A stretch of 64,000 bases of DNA, taken from positions 62,001-126,000 of the forward strand of contig DXHR01000025.1 in assembly GCA_019113295.1 (NCBI GenBank), written 5' to 3'. This document shows, one piece after another, positions 27,391 to 36,938 of this stretch. The stretch is from Candidatus Salinicoccus stercoripullorum (GTDB lineage Bacteria; Bacillota; Bacilli; Staphylococcales; Salinicoccaceae). Both the position numbers and the translations under genes were made by a program. The notes beneath the pieces are model-generated. The model was not told the DNA's origin. It ran no database searches and was given only the letters and a program-made list of their open reading frames with translations. How positions within the stretch are numbered: position 1 is the stretch's first letter; each line of letters begins with the position of its first letter.

Positions 27391-29994
27391 CTACTTCAAT
27401 TCATACCAATCTGTACCGTATCCGTATTCCACTTCAAGCGGTACGCTCATTTCCATCGCCTGCTCCATAATCTTTCTGATGACGGGGATGAAACCTTCCA
27501 CCTGATCTTTCGGGATATCAAAAATCAGTTCATCGTGGATCTGCAGAAGCAGTTCAGCATCAAATTTCTGCGCCTCTTGCGAATTTGCGTATTCCACCAT
27601 CGCAAGCTTGATGATGTCCGCAGCACTTCCCTGTATCGGCGAATTCATCGCTGTGCGCTCTGCAAAGCTCCTGGCATTGAAGTTCCGGCTGTGGATATCC
27701 GGTATATATCTTCTTCTGTTCATCATTGTTTTGACATAGCCGTCTCTTTTGGCGTCCTGCACGATCGAATGCATGAATGCCTTTACCTCCGGGAATGAAT
27801 CAAGATAATTGTCTATGAACTTTTTGGCTTCCTTTCTTGTTATTCCGAGGTTCTGACTCAGTCCATAATCGCTGATGCCGTAGACAATCCCGAAGTTGAC
27901 AGCCTTGGCATTCCGCCTCATGAGGGAAGTCACGTCTTCTTTTTCAACACCGAACACCTCCATCGCCGTTTTCGTGTGGATGTCAGTATTGGAAGTAAAG
28001 GCATTGGTCATTGTTTTGTCCTGTGTAATATGTGCAAGCACCCTGAGTTCAATCTGTGAATAATCAAGCCCGAGAAGAACATGGCTGTCATCCTTCGGTA
28101 CAAAGGCTTTCCGGATCCGCCGTCCTTCTTCGATACGGATCGGTATATTCTGCAGATTCGGTTCCACCGAAGACAATCGTCCCGTCTGGGCAAGTGTCTG
28201 ATTGAAACGTGTATGGATCCTGCCGTCATCCTTTATCTCCGCCTGCAGCCCGATGACATAGGTCGACTGTAGTTTGGAGAGTGTACGGTAATCCAGCAGA
28301 TACTGGATGATTTCATGTTTATCCTGAAGCTGCTCCAGCACATCCACTGCCGTAGAATAGCCTGTCTTCGTCTTTTTGATGACAGGGAGCTCCAATTTTT
28401 CAAACAGTACCACTCCAAGCTGCTTCGGTGAATTTATATTGAATTCCCCGCCGGCGAACTCATGGATTTTAGCTTCTATTTCATCCAGGCGCTCCTGTAT
28501 TTCAGCTTCCATCTCAACGAGTCTCGACGCATCAACTGTAATCCCTCTGATTTCCATCTCTGCAAGCACTTTTGAAAGCGGGATTTCAAGATTTTTCCAT
28601 AAATCATACATTTCATCATCTTTCAGTGCATGAACCACTTCGTCCTTCAGCATATGGACTGCCATCACTTTGGAGTTGAGGAACTCTATCCGCTCCTCAT
28701 GCGCCGGATTTTTGGCTTTCTTTCCTTTACCGTAATGAAAAGCATCACTGTCTACCGAGATATCAAACTGCCCGGCAGTTTCGGCGACGTCAAGGATTTT
28801 CCGTGATGGATCCAATAGGAAACTCGCAAGCATGACATCCGAGGTGAAGTCATTGAAAACGACACCAAGCTGCCTGAAAAGACCTGTCTGTCGTTTCAAA
28901 TCGTATACATTGATGGTTTTCCTGGAGGCAAGGAACCCTTCCAGCTGTCCAGCCTCAATATCTTCCGTGCGGGTGATGAAAGTCCGCTCACCGTCAGTGA
29001 CCGCGAGATATTCAGGCGGAGTGAACAGATAATTGGCTGCGTTCACTTCGAGATGCAGGGATACTTCATCGCCCAGTTCATCGATTGTTTCCACACGCAC
29101 ATCATCAAATACGATTTTATCCTCGGCTTCATTCGCCTCCATGCTGCCAAGCAGGGATTCAAATTCCAACTCTTTGAACAGCTCATACTTTCTTTCTTCA
29201 CTGTCATCTGAAAATGCCAGATCTTCCAGAGTGAAATCAAAAGGCACTTCCCGGTGGATTGTAGCGAGTTCCTTGCTCATCAGGGCTTCCTCCCTGTGAT
29301 CTGTCAGGTTCGCCTTCAGTTTCTTCCCTCCTATCCCTTCAATATTTTCGAGTACATTTTCAACCGTTCCATATTCCGCGAGCAGCTTCAGTGCAGTCTT
29401 TTCCCCCACACCGGGAACACCCGGGATGTTATCGGACTTGTCACCCATAAGGCCTTTCAGATCAATGATCTGCAGCGGTTTTAAACCGTACTTTTCTTCA
29501 ATGAAATCGGGGTTGTAGAGATCGATGTCCGAAATTCCTTTTTTAGTATAATAAATGACCGTGTCATCACTGGCGAGCTGCGTAAGGTCCTTATCACCTG
29601 TGATGATGATCGTTTTGAAATCCTTAGCTGCATCTGCCTGACGGCTCAGTGTGCCGATGATATCATCTGCTTCAAACTCTTCGATTTCATATCTTCTGAT
29701 GCCATATGCGTCAATCAGACGGCGGATCGGGGCAAGCTGCTCCCCGAGTTCGGGAGGCATCTTCTGGCGTCCGCCCTTATACTCTTCATACTGCTTATGT
29801 CTGAATGTGGATTTACCAGCATCGAAGGCCACAAGGAAATGCGTGGGTTCCTCATCTTTGATTATTTTTTCAAGGAGGCGCGCGTAGCCGAAGATCGCGT
29901 TCGTGTGCAGTCCGCTCTGGTTGCTGAGCAGAGGAAGTCCGTAAAACGCCCTGAAAGCTACGCTGTTGCCGTCTATCAGAATTAGTTTTTTCAT
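27391..29994 (-). CDS. polA: DNA polymerase I
   Basis: Repair and Okazaki-fragment polymerase. The protein has 867 residues. The 5' nuclease domain covers about 1-290 (LILIDGNSVAFRAFYG, DKDLTQLASDD, GVPGVGEKTALKLL). The middle exonuclease fold lacks the DxE pair expected for proofreading, as in Bacillus enzymes. The polymerase domain has motif A LLGLDYSQIELRVLAHI, motif B RRNAKAVNFGIVYGIS and motif C LQIHDELIFD. First gene of polA-mutM-coaE. Upstream, TATAAT is visible but the -35 (TGGATT) is weak. Confidence 0.97.
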   Translation of the reverse strand: MKKLILIDGNSVAFRAFYGLPLLSNQSGLHTNAIFGYARLLEKIIKDEEPTHFLVAFDAGKSTFRHKQYEEYKGGRQKMPPELGEQLAPIRRLIDAYGIRRYEIEEFEADDIIGTLSRQADAAKDFKTIIITGDKDLTQLASDDTVIYYTKKGISDIDLYNPDFIEEKYGLKPLQIIDLKGLMGDKSDNIPGVPGVGEKTALKLLAEYGTVENVLENIEGIGGKKLKANLTDHREEALMSKELATIHREVPFDFTLEDLAFSDDSEERKYELFKELEFESLLGSMEANEAEDKIVFDDVRVETIDELGDEVSLHLEVNAANYLFTPPEYLAVTDGERTFITRTEDIEAGQLEGFLASRKTINVYDLKRQTGLFRQLGVVFNDFTSDVMLASFLLDPSRKILDVAETAGQFDISVDSDAFHYGKGKKAKNPAHEERIEFLNSKVMAVHMLKDEVVHALKDDEMYDLWKNLEIPLSKVLAEMEIRGITVDASRLVEMEAEIQERLDEIEAKIHEFAGGEFNINSPKQLGVVLFEKLELPVIKKTKTGYSTAVDVLEQLQDKHEIIQYLLDYRTLSKLQSTYVIGLQAEIKDDGRIHTRFNQTLAQTGRLSSVEPNLQNIPIRIEEGRRIRKAFVPKDDSHVLLGLDYSQIELRVLAHITQDKTMTNAFTSNTDIHTKTAMEVFGVEKEDVTSLMRRNAKAVNFGIVYGISDYGLSQNLGITRKEAKKFIDNYLDSFPEVKAFMHSIVQDAKRDGYVKTMMNRRRYIPDIHSRNFNARSFAERTAMNSPIQGSAADIIKLAMVEYANSQEAQKFDAELLLQIHDELIFDIPKDQVEGFIPVIRKIMEQAMEMSVPLEVEYGYGTDWYELK

Positions 29995-30085
29995 GGAAAA
30001 TGCCTACTTTCTTTTAGAATCCGTTCAAAATTTCATTGTTCCCTCATATATGGATTATACATTTGAGCCTTATATTAATCCATTG

Positions 30086-30115
30086 AAAAAGACACAGCCA
30101 AAGCTGTGCCTTTTT
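30086..30115 (-). terminator. Rho-independent terminator after the AbgT transporter gene
   Basis: AAAAAGGCACAGCTTTGGCTGTGTCTTTTT on the minus strand, a compact stem starting right at the stop codon. The plus strand also ends in a T run, but no plus-strand gene precedes it. Confidence 0.88.
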
Positions 30116-30116
30116 G

Positions 30117-31700
30117 TTATCCCGGGTAATGTATTGGTGAATCCGGACCGAGCGGGAGCCCGAGAAGTGTCCAGATGATGAGCATGATTGCCCAAAATAT
30201 GAAGAAGCATATCGAGTACGGGAGCATTACTGATATCAATGTCCCGATACCGATGTTCTTGTCGTATTTTTGTGCGAACGCAATGATGATTGCAAAGTAA
30301 GTCATGAGTGGCGTGATGATATTTGTACTCGAATCAGCCACACGGTATGCCATCGTAGTCAGTTCAGGCGAGTAACCTAGCTGCATGAGAATTGGCACAA
30401 AGATCGGAGCCATGAGTGCCCATTTGGCACTGGCGCTTCCTATGAACAGGTTGATGAAGGCCGTTACCAGCATGAAGCCGATGATCAGCGGAATACCTGT
30501 CAACTGAAGATTGTCAAGTATCTCTGCTCCGTATACGCCGATGACGATACCGAGATTCGACTCGGTGAAGTAAGATACGAACTGTCCCGCTGCAAATGCG
30601 AGAACTATGAACATCCCCATGGACGCCATCGTATCGGACATCTGGTTCGCCACATCTTTATCATTCTTGATACTCTTCGTCACCACACCGTATACAATAC
30701 CCGGTATGAGGAAGAGGATTGCAATGATCGGCACGAGTGAGCTCATGAATGGCGACTGGATGATTGTATCCATGTAGTTGCCCGCTTCATCCGGACCCCG
30801 CATCGGCGAGTTCGGAAGAACGACAAGCAGTGATGCCAGGATCAAACCGACTACAACGGATACCCCCGCCCAGATCATACCTTTCTTTTCAACCGGGCGC
30901 AGTGTCTGTATATCCTCTGCATCAGCAAGAGAATTGTTTTCATCATTTTTATCCATCTTGAATGCACCGAGGCGCGGTTCGACAATCTTATCTGATACAA
31001 ACCAGCCCACCAGCGTCAGTAAGAATACGCTTGTTGCGATGAAATACCAGTTGAAGGCGACGTTCATGGAGTCTGCATATGCAGGATCGATCACCGACGC
31101 CCCCGCAGCCGACAGTTCCATCAGCATAACATCCGTACCGCTGAGCAGGAGGTTGGCCGAGAATCCGCCGGACACCCCTGCAAAAGCAGCGGCAAGGCCG
31201 GCAAGTGGATGCCTGCCGAGTGCCAGGTACAACAGCGCACCAAGCGGCGGCAGCACAACATAACCTGCATCTGATGCCACAGATGACATGATACCTGCGA
31301 AAACGAGTCCCGCAGTGATCAGGCTTTTGGGAATCGACAGGACAAAACCTTTAAGCACGGCCCCGATCAGTCCGGAGCGTTCTGCAACCCCGATACCGAG
31401 CATCGTGACAAGCACAACACCAAGCGGTGCGAAGTTGATGAAATTATCCGTCATGCTTTCAAATATGTAGCTTATTCCTTCTGCGTTCAGCAGATTAGTG
31501 ACTGTGACTGTCTCATTATCCTCTCCAGGATGTTCAACAGCTATTCCCATCATTGAGAAAATTGCAGATGCAATGAGTGTCAATACTGCGAGTATTGCGA
31601 ATAAAGTTACCGGATGCGGAAGTTTATTACCAAGCCACTCCACAAAATCCAGGAACTTCTGAAAGAATCCATGATTCTTTTTACCATTTTCCATTTTCAA
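30117..31700 (-). CDS. AbgT-family transporter
   Basis: A large integral membrane transporter of the AbgT family; known members carry p-aminobenzoyl-glutamate or export sulfonamides and related compounds. The protein has 527 residues with around a dozen hydrophobic segments and family-type hairpin loops (GFSANLLLSGTDVML, FINLFIGSASAKWALMAPIFVP). The start is a TTG at 31700, 6 nt after GGGAGG; an ATG two codons on is poorer. It stands where B. subtilis and S. aureus have phoPR, between polA and the TCA genes. It has its own promoter (31754-31782). The substrate is unknown. Confidence 0.9.
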   Translation of the reverse strand: MKMENGKKNHGFFQKFLDFVEWLGNKLPHPVTLFAILAVLTLIASAIFSMMGIAVEHPGEDNETVTVTNLLNAEGISYIFESMTDNFINFAPLGVVLVTMLGIGVAERSGLIGAVLKGFVLSIPKSLITAGLVFAGIMSSVASDAGYVVLPPLGALLYLALGRHPLAGLAAAFAGVSGGFSANLLLSGTDVMLMELSAAGASVIDPAYADSMNVAFNWYFIATSVFLLTLVGWFVSDKIVEPRLGAFKMDKNDENNSLADAEDIQTLRPVEKKGMIWAGVSVVVGLILASLLVVLPNSPMRGPDEAGNYMDTIIQSPFMSSLVPIIAILFLIPGIVYGVVTKSIKNDKDVANQMSDTMASMGMFIVLAFAAGQFVSYFTESNLGIVIGVYGAEILDNLQLTGIPLIIGFMLVTAFINLFIGSASAKWALMAPIFVPILMQLGYSPELTTMAYRVADSSTNIITPLMTYFAIIIAFAQKYDKNIGIGTLISVMLPYSICFFIFWAIMLIIWTLLGLPLGPDSPIHYPG

Positions 31701-31721
31701 AATATTCCTCCCATTAAAACA

Positions 31722-31751
31722 AATGAAAAAGCCACCATCATGATGACTTTT
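31722..31751 (-). terminator. Terminator-like hairpin between mdh and the AbgT gene
   Basis: On the minus strand AAAAGTCATCA-TGATGG-TGGCTTTTT can form a bulged hairpin with a T run. It follows mdh but also lies downstream of the candidate AbgT promoter, so it may act as an attenuator as well as the mdh terminator. Confidence 0.5.
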
Positions 31752-31753
31752 CC

Positions 31754-31782
31754 ATTGTAATATTCCAATCCACTTTTTTCAA
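31754..31782 (-). promoter_or_regulatory. Candidate promoter of the AbgT gene
   Basis: TTGAAA (31777-31782) and TACAAT (31754-31759) on the minus strand with an exact 17-bp spacer, immediately after the mdh stop. Confidence 0.65.
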
Positions 31783-31785
31783 AGA

Positions 31786-32718
31786 TTATTTTAGAACATT
31801 CATTACATTAATCACTGAATCTCTCGATTTATCAAGTTGTTTTCTTTCATCATCCGTCAGCTCAAGTTCGATGATCTTTTCTATTCCACCTTCACCGAGC
31901 ACTGTCGGCACTCCCAGATAGAGGCCATCATATCCATATTCTCCTTCAAGATAGGCGATGGAAGGCAGGACGCGTTTCTGGTCTTTGAGAATGGCTTCCG
32001 CCATCTGTACAAGAGCTGCCGCGGGCGCATAATAGGCAGATCCGCTGCCGAGAAGGTTCACTATTTCAGCGCCGCCTTTGCGTGTACGCTCAATGATGCT
32101 GTCTATTTTCTCCTGATCCAGCAGATCTGTGAGCGGCACCCCTCCAACGTTCGAATAACGGATCAGCGGCACCATATCATCACCGTGCCCGCCAAGAACG
32201 AATCCCTGCACATCCCTGACCGAAAGGTTCAATTCATCAGCCACGAATGTCCTGAAGCGTGCTGTATCCAGTACACCGGATTGACCGATGACCCTGTGTT
32301 TCGGCAGTCCGGATTCTTTATATACTGTATAAGTCATCGCGTCCACCGGATTTGTCAGGACAATGATAATACAGTCCGGAGAATGTTTAACAATATCACG
32401 TGTTACAGCAGCCATGACTTTCTGATTCGTCTTGACGAGATCATCACGGCTCATACCCGGCTTACGTGCGATTCCCGCTGTGATGATGACGATATCGGAA
32501 CCGCTGGTGTCTTCGTAGTTGCTTGTACCGGTGATCTTCGTATCCACACCCAGCACAGGAGTGGCTTCCATCATATCCAGAGCCTTTCCTTTCGTCGGAC
32601 TTTCAGATTGTGGGATGTCTACAAGAACAATATCACCAAGCTCTTTTGCAGCAGCGATAAAAGCTGTAGTGGCGCCGGTGAAACCGGCGCCGATTACAGA
32701 TATTTTCCTTCTTTCCAT
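31786..32718 (-). CDS. mdh: Malate dehydrogenase
   Basis: NAD-dependent malate to oxaloacetate conversion in the TCA cycle, of the lactate-dehydrogenase-like type. The protein has 310 residues. [12 protein letters not shown] binds [20 protein letters not shown] is the mobile loop with catalytic Arg residues, and [12 protein letters not shown] has the catalytic His. The ATG at 32718 follows AAAGGAAG by about 8 nt. Last gene of citZ-icd-mdh; S. aureus lacks this gene here, B. subtilis has it. Confidence 0.96.
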   Translation of the reverse strand: MERRKISVIGAGFTGATTAFIAAAKELGDIVLVDIPQSESPTKGKALDMMEATPVLGVDTKITGTSNYEDTSGSDIVIITAGIARKPGMSRDDLVKTNQKVMAAVTRDIVKHSPDCIIIVLTNPVDAMTYTVYKESGLPKHRVIGQSGVLDTARFRTFVADELNLSVRDVQGFVLGGHGDDMVPLIRYSNVGGVPLTDLLDQEKIDSIIERTRKGGAEIVNLLGSGSAYYAPAAALVQMAEAILKDQKRVLPSIAYLEGEYGYDGLYLGVPTVLGEGGIEKIIELELTDDERKQLDKSRDSVINVMNVLK

Positions 32719-32748
32719 GCTGTACACTTCCTTTGTAAACAAAGTGGG

Positions 32749-34014
32749 TTACATATTTTTGATGAGTTCGTCTCCGAATTCAGAACATTTCACTTCTTTT
32801 GCATCGTCCATGAGTCTTGCAAAGTCATAAGTGACAACTTTGGAAGCAATTGTCTTCTCCATCGCTTTTGTAACAAGGTCAGCCGCTTCCTGCCAGCCGA
32901 TGTGCTCAAGCATCAGGACGCCTGAAAGGACGACAGATGAAGGGTTCACTTTGTCCAGTCCGGCATATTTTGGTGCTGTTCCGTGTGTCGCCTCAAAAAT
33001 CGCGTGGCCGGTTTCATAGTTGATGTTCGCTCCCGGTGCAATACCGATTCCGCCGACCTGTGCAGCAAGTGCATCGGAGATGTAGTCTCCGTTCAGGTTC
33101 ATGGTAGCAACGACTCCGAAGTCTTTCGGACGTGTCAGGATCTGCTGGAGGAAAATATCGGCGATTGCATCCTTGATGATGATCTTGCCTGCCGCTTCAG
33201 CCTCTGACTGGACTTTATCGGCTTCTTCCCTGCCTTTTTCCTCAACAATCTTGTCATATTCTTTCCATGTGAATACTTTATCCCCGAATTCACGTTCAGC
33301 CAGGTCGTAACCCCATGCTTTGAACGCACCTTCTGTAAATTTCATGATATTGCCCTTGTGTACGAGTGTTACTGAAGGACGGTTGTTGTCGATTGCATAG
33401 TTGATTGCAGAGCGCACCAGACGCTCCGTACCTTCTTTGGAAACCGGTTTGATTCCGATACCGGAAGTTTCAGGGAAGCGGATGTTTTTAGCGCCCATTT
33501 CATTCTGGAGGAAGTCGATCACTTTCCTGACTTCATCCGTACCTTCCTGGAACTCGATGCCTGCGTAGATATCTTCTGTATTTTCCCTGAAGATTACCAT
33601 ATCAGTATCTTCAGGTCGCTTGATCGGTGAAGGTACGCCTTCAAAATATCTTACCGGACGCAGACATGTGAACAGGTCAAGTTCCTGCCTGAGTGCCACG
33701 TTCAGTGAACGGATGCCGCCGCCGATAGGTGTAGTCAGAGGACCTTTGATAGCGAGCAGATATTCGTTGATTGTTTCGAGTGTTTCCTTAGGGAGCCATT
33801 CGCCGGTTTTGTCGAATGCCTTCTGTCCCGCAAGCACTTCTTTCCATTCTATTTTCTTTTCGCCGTTGTATGCTTTTTCCACAGCTGCATCGAGCACTTT
33901 GCTTGCAGCACTCCAGATGTCAGGGCCGATGCCGTCCCCCTCTATGAAAGGAATTACAGGATTATCAGGTACATTCAGTACACCGTTATCAGTAGTGATT
34001 TTTGAGCTTGCCAT
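32749..34014 (-). CDS. icd: Isocitrate dehydrogenase, NADP type
   Basis: Oxidative decarboxylation of isocitrate to 2-oxoglutarate. The protein has 421 residues. [15 protein letters not shown] starts the fold; the substrate segment is [27 protein letters not shown] (Ser and Arg ligands), with later [14 protein letters not shown] and the NADP-region [20 protein letters not shown]. It lies between citZ and mdh with short gaps, so one TCA operon. Confidence 0.97.
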   Translation of the reverse strand: MASSKITTDNGVLNVPDNPVIPFIEGDGIGPDIWSAASKVLDAAVEKAYNGEKKIEWKEVLAGQKAFDKTGEWLPKETLETINEYLLAIKGPLTTPIGGGIRSLNVALRQELDLFTCLRPVRYFEGVPSPIKRPEDTDMVIFRENTEDIYAGIEFQEGTDEVRKVIDFLQNEMGAKNIRFPETSGIGIKPVSKEGTERLVRSAINYAIDNNRPSVTLVHKGNIMKFTEGAFKAWGYDLAEREFGDKVFTWKEYDKIVEEKGREEADKVQSEAEAAGKIIIKDAIADIFLQQILTRPKDFGVVATMNLNGDYISDALAAQVGGIGIAPGANINYETGHAIFEATHGTAPKYAGLDKVNPSSVVLSGVLMLEHIGWQEAADLVTKAMEKTIASKVVTYDFARLMDDAKEVKCSEFGDELIKNM

Positions 34015-34046
34015 AATTCAAATACCTCCATTATTTTGTATATTGT

Positions 34047-35162
34047 TTATCTGTTCTCGATTGGTTCATATCTCTTGCCGGTCTCACCGACATATTCCGC
34101 TCTCGGACGGATCAGCCTGTTATCCGCATACTGTTCAAGAATATGGGCGAGCCATCCGGACATGCGGCTCATTGTGAATATTGGTGTAAAGAGATCATGG
34201 TCGATTCCAAGAGAATGGTATACGGACGCACTGAAGAAATCCACGTTTGGCAGAAGTCCTTTTTCCCTCTCCACAATTTCAGCAATTTTAGCCGATTTTT
34301 CATAAAGTTCAGGTTCTCCGCGCTGTTCAGTCAGTTTCTCGGACATATCCCTCAGGTATTTCGCACGCGGGTCGCCCTCCTTGTAGACACGGTGCCCCAT
34401 TCCCATGATCTTTTCTTTGTTGTCGAATTTCTCCTGAAGGTAGTCTTCAACCGCATCGACAGAGTCGATTTCAGACAGCATAGCCATTACACGTTCATTC
34501 GCACCGCCGTGCAGTGGCCCCTTAAGCGCTCCGATTGCTGCTGTAACCCCGGAATAGACATCGGACAGTGTCGCAACACAGACACGGGCTGTGAATGTGG
34601 AAGCGTTGAGCTCATGATCTGCATGAAGTATAAGCGCCTTGTTCATCGCTTCAATTTCAATGTCGTCAGGCTCTTCACCGTTGAGCATATACAGGAAGTT
34701 GGCAGCATAGCTGTATTCTTTTTTTGGATTCAGAATTTCTTTTTTGTTTCTTGTCCTGGCAAAAGCGGCAACTAAAGAAGCAATCCGTGCCTGGATCTTA
34801 ATTGCTTTTTCATGATTTGCCTCTTCATCCATCTCCTCGGTCAGCTCATCGAAGTGAGCCAGATAGGATACAGCAGTCCTGATTGCAGTCATCGGATGCA
34901 CAGCATCAGTACTGTAAGCTTCGAAATGACTGTGGATTTTAGGATCAAGCGTCATATATCCGAAGAGCTTGTCACGGAATTCATCCAATTCAGATTGATT
35001 TGGAAGCCTGTCATTCCAGAGCAGGAAGACCACTTCCTCGAACATTGCATTCTCTGCAAGATCGTCTATCTCATATCCACAGTATGTCAACTGCGAACCG
35101 ATGATGGAACTGATGCGTGATTCAAGCGCCACGACACCTTCTAATCCTTTTTTCTCAGACAT
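34047..35162 (-). CDS. citZ: Citrate synthase
   Basis: It condenses acetyl-CoA with oxaloacetate. The protein has 371 residues, the short Gram-positive form. Key motifs are GPLHGGANERVM (catalytic His), MGMGHRVYKEGDPRAKYL (catalytic His and CoA site) and PNVDFFSASVYHSLGI (catalytic Asp). First gene of citZ-icd-mdh. The ribosome binding site AAAGGAG is part of an inverted repeat, and a cre-like motif lies about 45 bp above the -35. Confidence 0.97.
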   Translation of the reverse strand: MSEKKGLEGVVALESRISSIIGSQLTYCGYEIDDLAENAMFEEVVFLLWNDRLPNQSELDEFRDKLFGYMTLDPKIHSHFEAYSTDAVHPMTAIRTAVSYLAHFDELTEEMDEEANHEKAIKIQARIASLVAAFARTRNKKEILNPKKEYSYAANFLYMLNGEEPDDIEIEAMNKALILHADHELNASTFTARVCVATLSDVYSGVTAAIGALKGPLHGGANERVMAMLSEIDSVDAVEDYLQEKFDNKEKIMGMGHRVYKEGDPRAKYLRDMSEKLTEQRGEPELYEKSAKIAEIVEREKGLLPNVDFFSASVYHSLGIDHDLFTPIFTMSRMSGWLAHILEQYADNRLIRPRAEYVGETGKRYEPIENR

Positions 35163-35172
35163 ATAGATTCTC

Positions 35173-35188
35173 CTTTAATCAATTAAAG
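35173..35188 (-). promoter_or_regulatory. Inverted repeat covering the citZ ribosome binding site
   Basis: CTTTAATTGATTAAAG on the minus strand, with the GGAG of the ribosome binding site starting in its 3' arm. A 6-bp stem with a TTGA loop is possible. Confidence 0.4.
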
Positions 35189-35212
35189 ATACAGCCTATT
35201 GGCCTCTATACC

Positions 35213-35240
35213 ATTATATCAAATTCAAGAACTTTGTGAA
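35213..35240 (-). promoter_or_regulatory. Candidate promoter of citZ-icd-mdh
   Basis: A perfect TATAAT (35213-35218) with TTCACA (35235-35240) 16 bp upstream on the minus strand. The -35 is weak, as expected for an activated or repressed TCA promoter. Confidence 0.55.
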
Positions 35241-35284
35241 CAAATCAAATTTTTGAAGAGATTGTGAAAAAATAATCGTTAAAA

Positions 35285-35299
35285 GCTCTGAAACCGCTT
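35285..35299. promoter_or_regulatory. cre-like motif shared with pfkA (citZ copy)
   Basis: GCTCTGAAACCGCTT, identical over 15 nt to the sequence at 41072-41086. TGAAACCGCTTCA resembles a CcpA cre (TGWAANCGNTNWCA) lacking one base. It lies about 45 bp above the citZ -35. Confidence 0.45.
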
Positions 35300-35307
35300 C
35301 AACAAAG

Positions 35308-35339
35308 GGAAAAGCACAAATCTTTGAGGATTTGTGCTT
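35308..35339 (-). terminator. Terminator after the acetate symporter gene
   Basis: AAGCACAAATC and GATTTGTGCTT form an 11-bp stem on the minus strand, followed by TTTTCCCTTT. A good stem with a short T tract. Confidence 0.75.
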
Positions 35340-35390
35340 AGCATAAGCGTGCGTTAATTAACTTATTGATATATATAAGTTAACCTTATA

Positions 35391-36938
35391 TCAATGAGAA
35401 ATATCCGATGTAGAGATGCCGGTGGCAGCTTTGACCTGCACTTCCCTGTATTTCTCCTCGGATTCCTGTTTTCCGAGGAACGTTCCCAGGAAAGCCCCGA
35501 GGAAACCGGCAGGCACAGAGATGAGTGCCGGGTTATCAAGCGGGAATACCGGTGACATATCTATAAATGCGGCACCTGTCGGGTCCATGACGTTCGGTCC
35601 CAGAACCACAAGAATCAATGCGGCAAAAAGTCCGGTCAATATGCCGGTAATCGCCCCTGCGGTATTGAAGCGTTTCCAGAAGATTGTAAATACTATCACT
35701 GGAAGGTTTGCACTTGCCGCCACACAGAAGGCCAGCGATACCAGAAAAGCGACATTCTGATTCTGTGCAAAGATGGCCAGAATGATGGAGAGAACACTGA
35801 CACTGAATGCGGCAATCTTGGCAGCAAGCATCTGCTGCCGCTCTGAAATCTTCCCCTTTTTGATGACCTGCCCGTAAATATCATGAGCAAATGCACTCGC
35901 TCCGGACAGTACGAGTCCTGCCACGACAGCAAGAATAGTCGCAAATGCCACTGCAGATACAAATGACATCAGTAGTTCTCCCCCCAGCCGCTCGGCCAGA
36001 AGCGGTGCCGCCATATTCCCCGCCGGGTTGGCTGCGATGATTTCCTCCCTTGAAAGAAGGGCTGCCGCGCCAAAACCGAGGAAGATCGTCAGTATATAGA
36101 ATATACCGATAATCCACGTTGCCCACATGACCGAACTTCTGGCTGTCTTTGCGTCTTTTACAGTGAAGAATCTCATAAGGATGTGCGGAAGCCCAGCCGT
36201 ACCGAACAAGAGCGCAATCATTAGAGATATGTTATTAAGGGGTGACGCCCCCTGCGAACCGGGATTTATAAATTCCCCTTTGAATTCCGGTGCAGTAATA
36301 TTCTTCATCTCACCGAACATGCTGAAGATATTGAAGTTGAAATGGAGAAGCACTAAAAATGAAATGATTACCGTTCCTATCATCAACAGCACTGCTTTCA
36401 CCATCTGGACCCAGCTTGTTGCCGTCATTCCGCCGAACAGTACATATATTGTCATCATGACACCGACAATGATTACCGACAGAGTATATGGTATTCCGAA
36501 AAGCAGTTGGATAAGCGCCCCTGCTCCAACGAGCTGGGCAAGCATATAGAAAATTACAATGGTGATGGATGACAGTGCAGCGAAAGCACGCACTTTCTTT
36601 AATTCGAAACGCGCCGCAATCATATCAGCAACTGTATATTTACCCAGGTTGCGCAGCGGTTCTGCAACAATGTATAATACGACCAGATAGGCCGTTAAGT
36701 ATCCGACACTGTAGAAAAAGCCGTCAAACCCCCATAGGGCGATCGCTCCTGCGATACCGAGGAACGAGGCTGCAGAAAGGTAATCCCCTGAAATGGCCAG
36801 CCCGTTCTGCCAGCCTGTCAGCCCTCCGCCTGCTGTGTAGAAATCCTTCGTTGAATTCGTCCTTTTGGAAGCAAAATATGTGATGACAAGAGTCGCGCCG
36901 ACAAATACTAAAAACATGATGATCACAGTTGCACTCAT
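35391..36938 (-). CDS. Cation/acetate symporter (SSS family, ActP type)
   Basis: A sodium:solute symporter, probably taking up acetate or another short monocarboxylate. The protein has 515 residues with about 13 hydrophobic segments, the SSS signature region (SAASFLGIAGAIALWGFDGFFYSVGYL, FYMLAQLVGAGALIQLLFG) and the GATGxxxx-type ASANLPVIVF. It overlaps the preceding DUF485 gene by one base (TAATG), the same gene pair as yjcH-actP in E. coli and ywcB-ywcA in B. subtilis. Near the acetate kinase and TCA genes. The substrate is inferred from the pairing. Confidence 0.88.
   Translation of the reverse strand: MSATVIIMFLVFVGATLVITYFASKRTNSTKDFYTAGGGLTGWQNGLAISGDYLSAASFLGIAGAIALWGFDGFFYSVGYLTAYLVVLYIVAEPLRNLGKYTVADMIAARFELKKVRAFAALSSITIVIFYMLAQLVGAGALIQLLFGIPYTLSVIIVGVMMTIYVLFGGMTATSWVQMVKAVLLMIGTVIISFLVLLHFNFNIFSMFGEMKNITAPEFKGEFINPGSQGASPLNNISLMIALLFGTAGLPHILMRFFTVKDAKTARSSVMWATWIIGIFYILTIFLGFGAAALLSREEIIAANPAGNMAAPLLAERLGGELLMSFVSAVAFATILAVVAGLVLSGASAFAHDIYGQVIKKGKISERQQMLAAKIAAFSVSVLSIILAIFAQNQNVAFLVSLAFCVAASANLPVIVFTIFWKRFNTAGAITGILTGLFAALILVVLGPNVMDPTGAAFIDMSPVFPLDNPALISVPAGFLGAFLGTFLGKQESEEKYREVQVKAATGISTSDISH

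Noticed and set aside
31837-32925. A 362-codon plus-strand frame opposite mdh and icd
   Set aside because: It is a reverse-frame shadow of two well-supported TCA genes with no recognisable motif.
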